From NCBI RefSeq assembly GCF_900102135.1, contig NZ_FMVJ01000004.1, positions 434,001 to 498,000 on the forward strand: DNA of 64,000 bases, written 5' to 3'. Of the stretch, positions 63,093 to 64,000 are shown one piece after another (the first letter of the stretch is position 1; each line of letters begins with the position of its first letter). Made by a program: the position numbers and the translations under genes. Source of the stretch: Microvirga guangxiensis (lineage in GTDB: Bacteria > Pseudomonadota > Alphaproteobacteria > Rhizobiales > Beijerinckiaceae). The notes beneath the pieces are model-generated. The model saw only the letters and a program-made list of their open reading frames with translations. It was not told where the DNA came from and searched no databases.

Positions 63093-64000
63093 TCAGTCCA
63101 GCCAGCCGGGGAGCTTGTCGAGCCCGATCAGGTCTTCGTATGTGGGGCGTGGGCGCACCACGGCGCTGTCGGAGCCTCGAACCAGGACCTCCGGCACAAG
63201 GAGGCGCGTGTTGTAGGTGTTGGCCTGAACCGCGCCATAGGCGCCCGCCGTCATGACGGCGATGAGATCGCCCGGCTTCACGGCGGGCATGTCGCGCATG
63301 AGAGCGAGGTAGTCGCCCGTCTCGCAGACGGGGCCCACCACATCGGCGACCATATGCGGCGTATCCGGCGACGGCTCCGTCACCGGCTTGATGTTGTGAA
63401 ACGCCTCGTAGAGGGTGGGGCGGATCAGGTCGTTCATGGCCGCGTCGACGATCACGAAGGTGCGGCCTGCGCCCTCCTTCACGTAGATGACCTTGGCAAC
63501 GAGAACGCCCGCATTGCCGGCGATCAGGCGGCCCATCTCGAAGACGAGCTTGAGGCCGAGCGACTTGGTATGCTGCTTGATGATCTGCGCATAGGCCTGC
63601 GGATCGGGCGGAGGCGCGTTGTCGTCACGATAGGGCACGCCGAGACCGCCGCCGAGATCGATGTGATGGAGCTTGTGCCCATCCGCCATCAGGTCGCGGG
63701 CGAGTTCGGCCAGGAGCGCGGTGGCGTTGTCGAAGGGCGACAGGTCCGTGATCTGGCTGCCGATATGCATGTCGACGCCGGTGATCTCGATGCCTTTGAG
63801 CGAAGCGGCGCGTGCATAAACCTCGCGGGCGCGGGAGATCGGAATGCCGAACTTGTTCTCGGACTTGCCGGTCGAGATCTTCTGGTGCGTCTTGGCATCG
63901 ACGTCAGGATTGATGCGGATCGAGATCGGCGCGCGCATGCCCTTGGAGAGCGCGACCTCGGAGAGCGCTTCGAGCTCCGGCTCGGATTCCACGTTGAAGC
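63093..64000 (-). CDS. lysA: Diaminopimelate decarboxylase, C-terminal part (truncated by window edge)
   Basis: The visible part covers about 302 residues, starting inside FNVESEPELEAL at the right edge and reaching the stop at 63093; the N-terminal hundred or so residues with the PLP lysine lie outside. Visible motifs are VDMHIGSQITDLSPF, the phosphate-binding DLGGGLGVPYRDD, GPVCETGDYLA and GAYGAVQANTYNTR. One usual EPGR motif reads FEMGRLIAGNAG, with Met for Pro. It makes lysine from meso-diaminopimelate. It is upstream of the DUF4175 gene on the same strand. Confidence 0.95.
   Translation of the reverse strand, partial: FNVESEPELEALSEVALSKGMRAPISIRINPDVDAKTHQKISTGKSENKFGIPISRAREVYARAASLKGIEITGVDMHIGSQITDLSPFDNATALLAELARDLMADGHKLHHIDLGGGLGVPYRDDNAPPPDPQAYAQIIKQHTKSLGLKLVFEMGRLIAGNAGVLVAKVIYVKEGAGRTFVIVDAAMNDLIRPTLYEAFHNIKPVTEPSPDTPHMVADVVGPVCETGDYLALMRDMPAVKPGDLIAVMTAGAYGAVQANTYNTRLLVPEVLVRGSDSAVVRPRPTYEDLIGLDKLPGWLD

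Overview
The window looks like a chromosomal segment of an alphaproteobacterium of the order Hyphomicrobiales, most likely a Methylobacteriaceae/Microvirga-like organism. This rests on gene content and order: rplU-rpmA-obgE-proB-proA-nadD-rsfS-rlmH-envC-type-ctpA-rppH; etfB-etfA-hydroxybutyryl-CoA dehydrogenase beside a PduO-type cobalamin adenosyltransferase and a HIG1-motif protein; a TIGR02302/DUF4175 protein next to lysA; rhizobial-type palindromic intergenic repeats; and a sigma-EcfG-type promoter. No database search was possible, so the genus is an inference.

Region 1 (about 0.4-25.8 kb) is an exopolysaccharide (EPS) locus. A long, tightly coupled minus-strand operon runs from a polysaccharide deacetylase through a double glycosyltransferase, an outer-membrane export protein, a split Wzz plus a degenerate BY-kinase, a GT2 glycosyltransferase, four FemAB/GNAT-type acyltransferases, a Wzx-type flippase, a DegT-type aminotransferase and an asparagine-synthase-like ligase without its glutaminase cysteine, ending in a Wzy/O-antigen-ligase-type polymerase. 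On the other side of a 285-bp inverted repeat derived from a broken IS630-like element lie a plus-strand glycosyltransferase, a secreted lyase-like protein, the initiating glycosylphosphotransferase and an AlgD-like GDP-mannose 6-dehydrogenase. Together they suggest a Wzx/Wzy polymer containing a uronic acid and acylated or amidated amino sugars.

Region 2 (about 25.9-37.1 kb) is an accessory island of small genes: a TIGR02587/TIGR02588 pair with an EcfG-like promoter, a CBS-BON protein, a ribosome hibernation-type protein, a PtsN-like IIA protein, spermidine biosynthesis (speD-speE), a Rid-family protein and five separate Rnk/GreA-GreB C-terminal-type proteins, plus several tiny membrane or zinc-ribbon proteins. 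It reads as a stress or dormancy island acting on transcription, ribosomes and polyamines. This is the best candidate here for an undescribed system.

Region 3 (about 37.7-64 kb) is conserved housekeeping sequence: ribosomal proteins L21/L27, ObgE, proline and NAD synthesis, ribosome factors, cell-division peptidoglycan activator and CtpA, RppH, two tRNAs (Ser-CGA, Leu-CAA), two DedA-type proteins, DsbB, an HNH protein, the electron transfer flavoprotein operon, rhomboid, cobalamin adenosyltransferase, a PagL-like lipid A deacylase, DUF4175 and the C-terminal part of lysA, which runs off the right edge.
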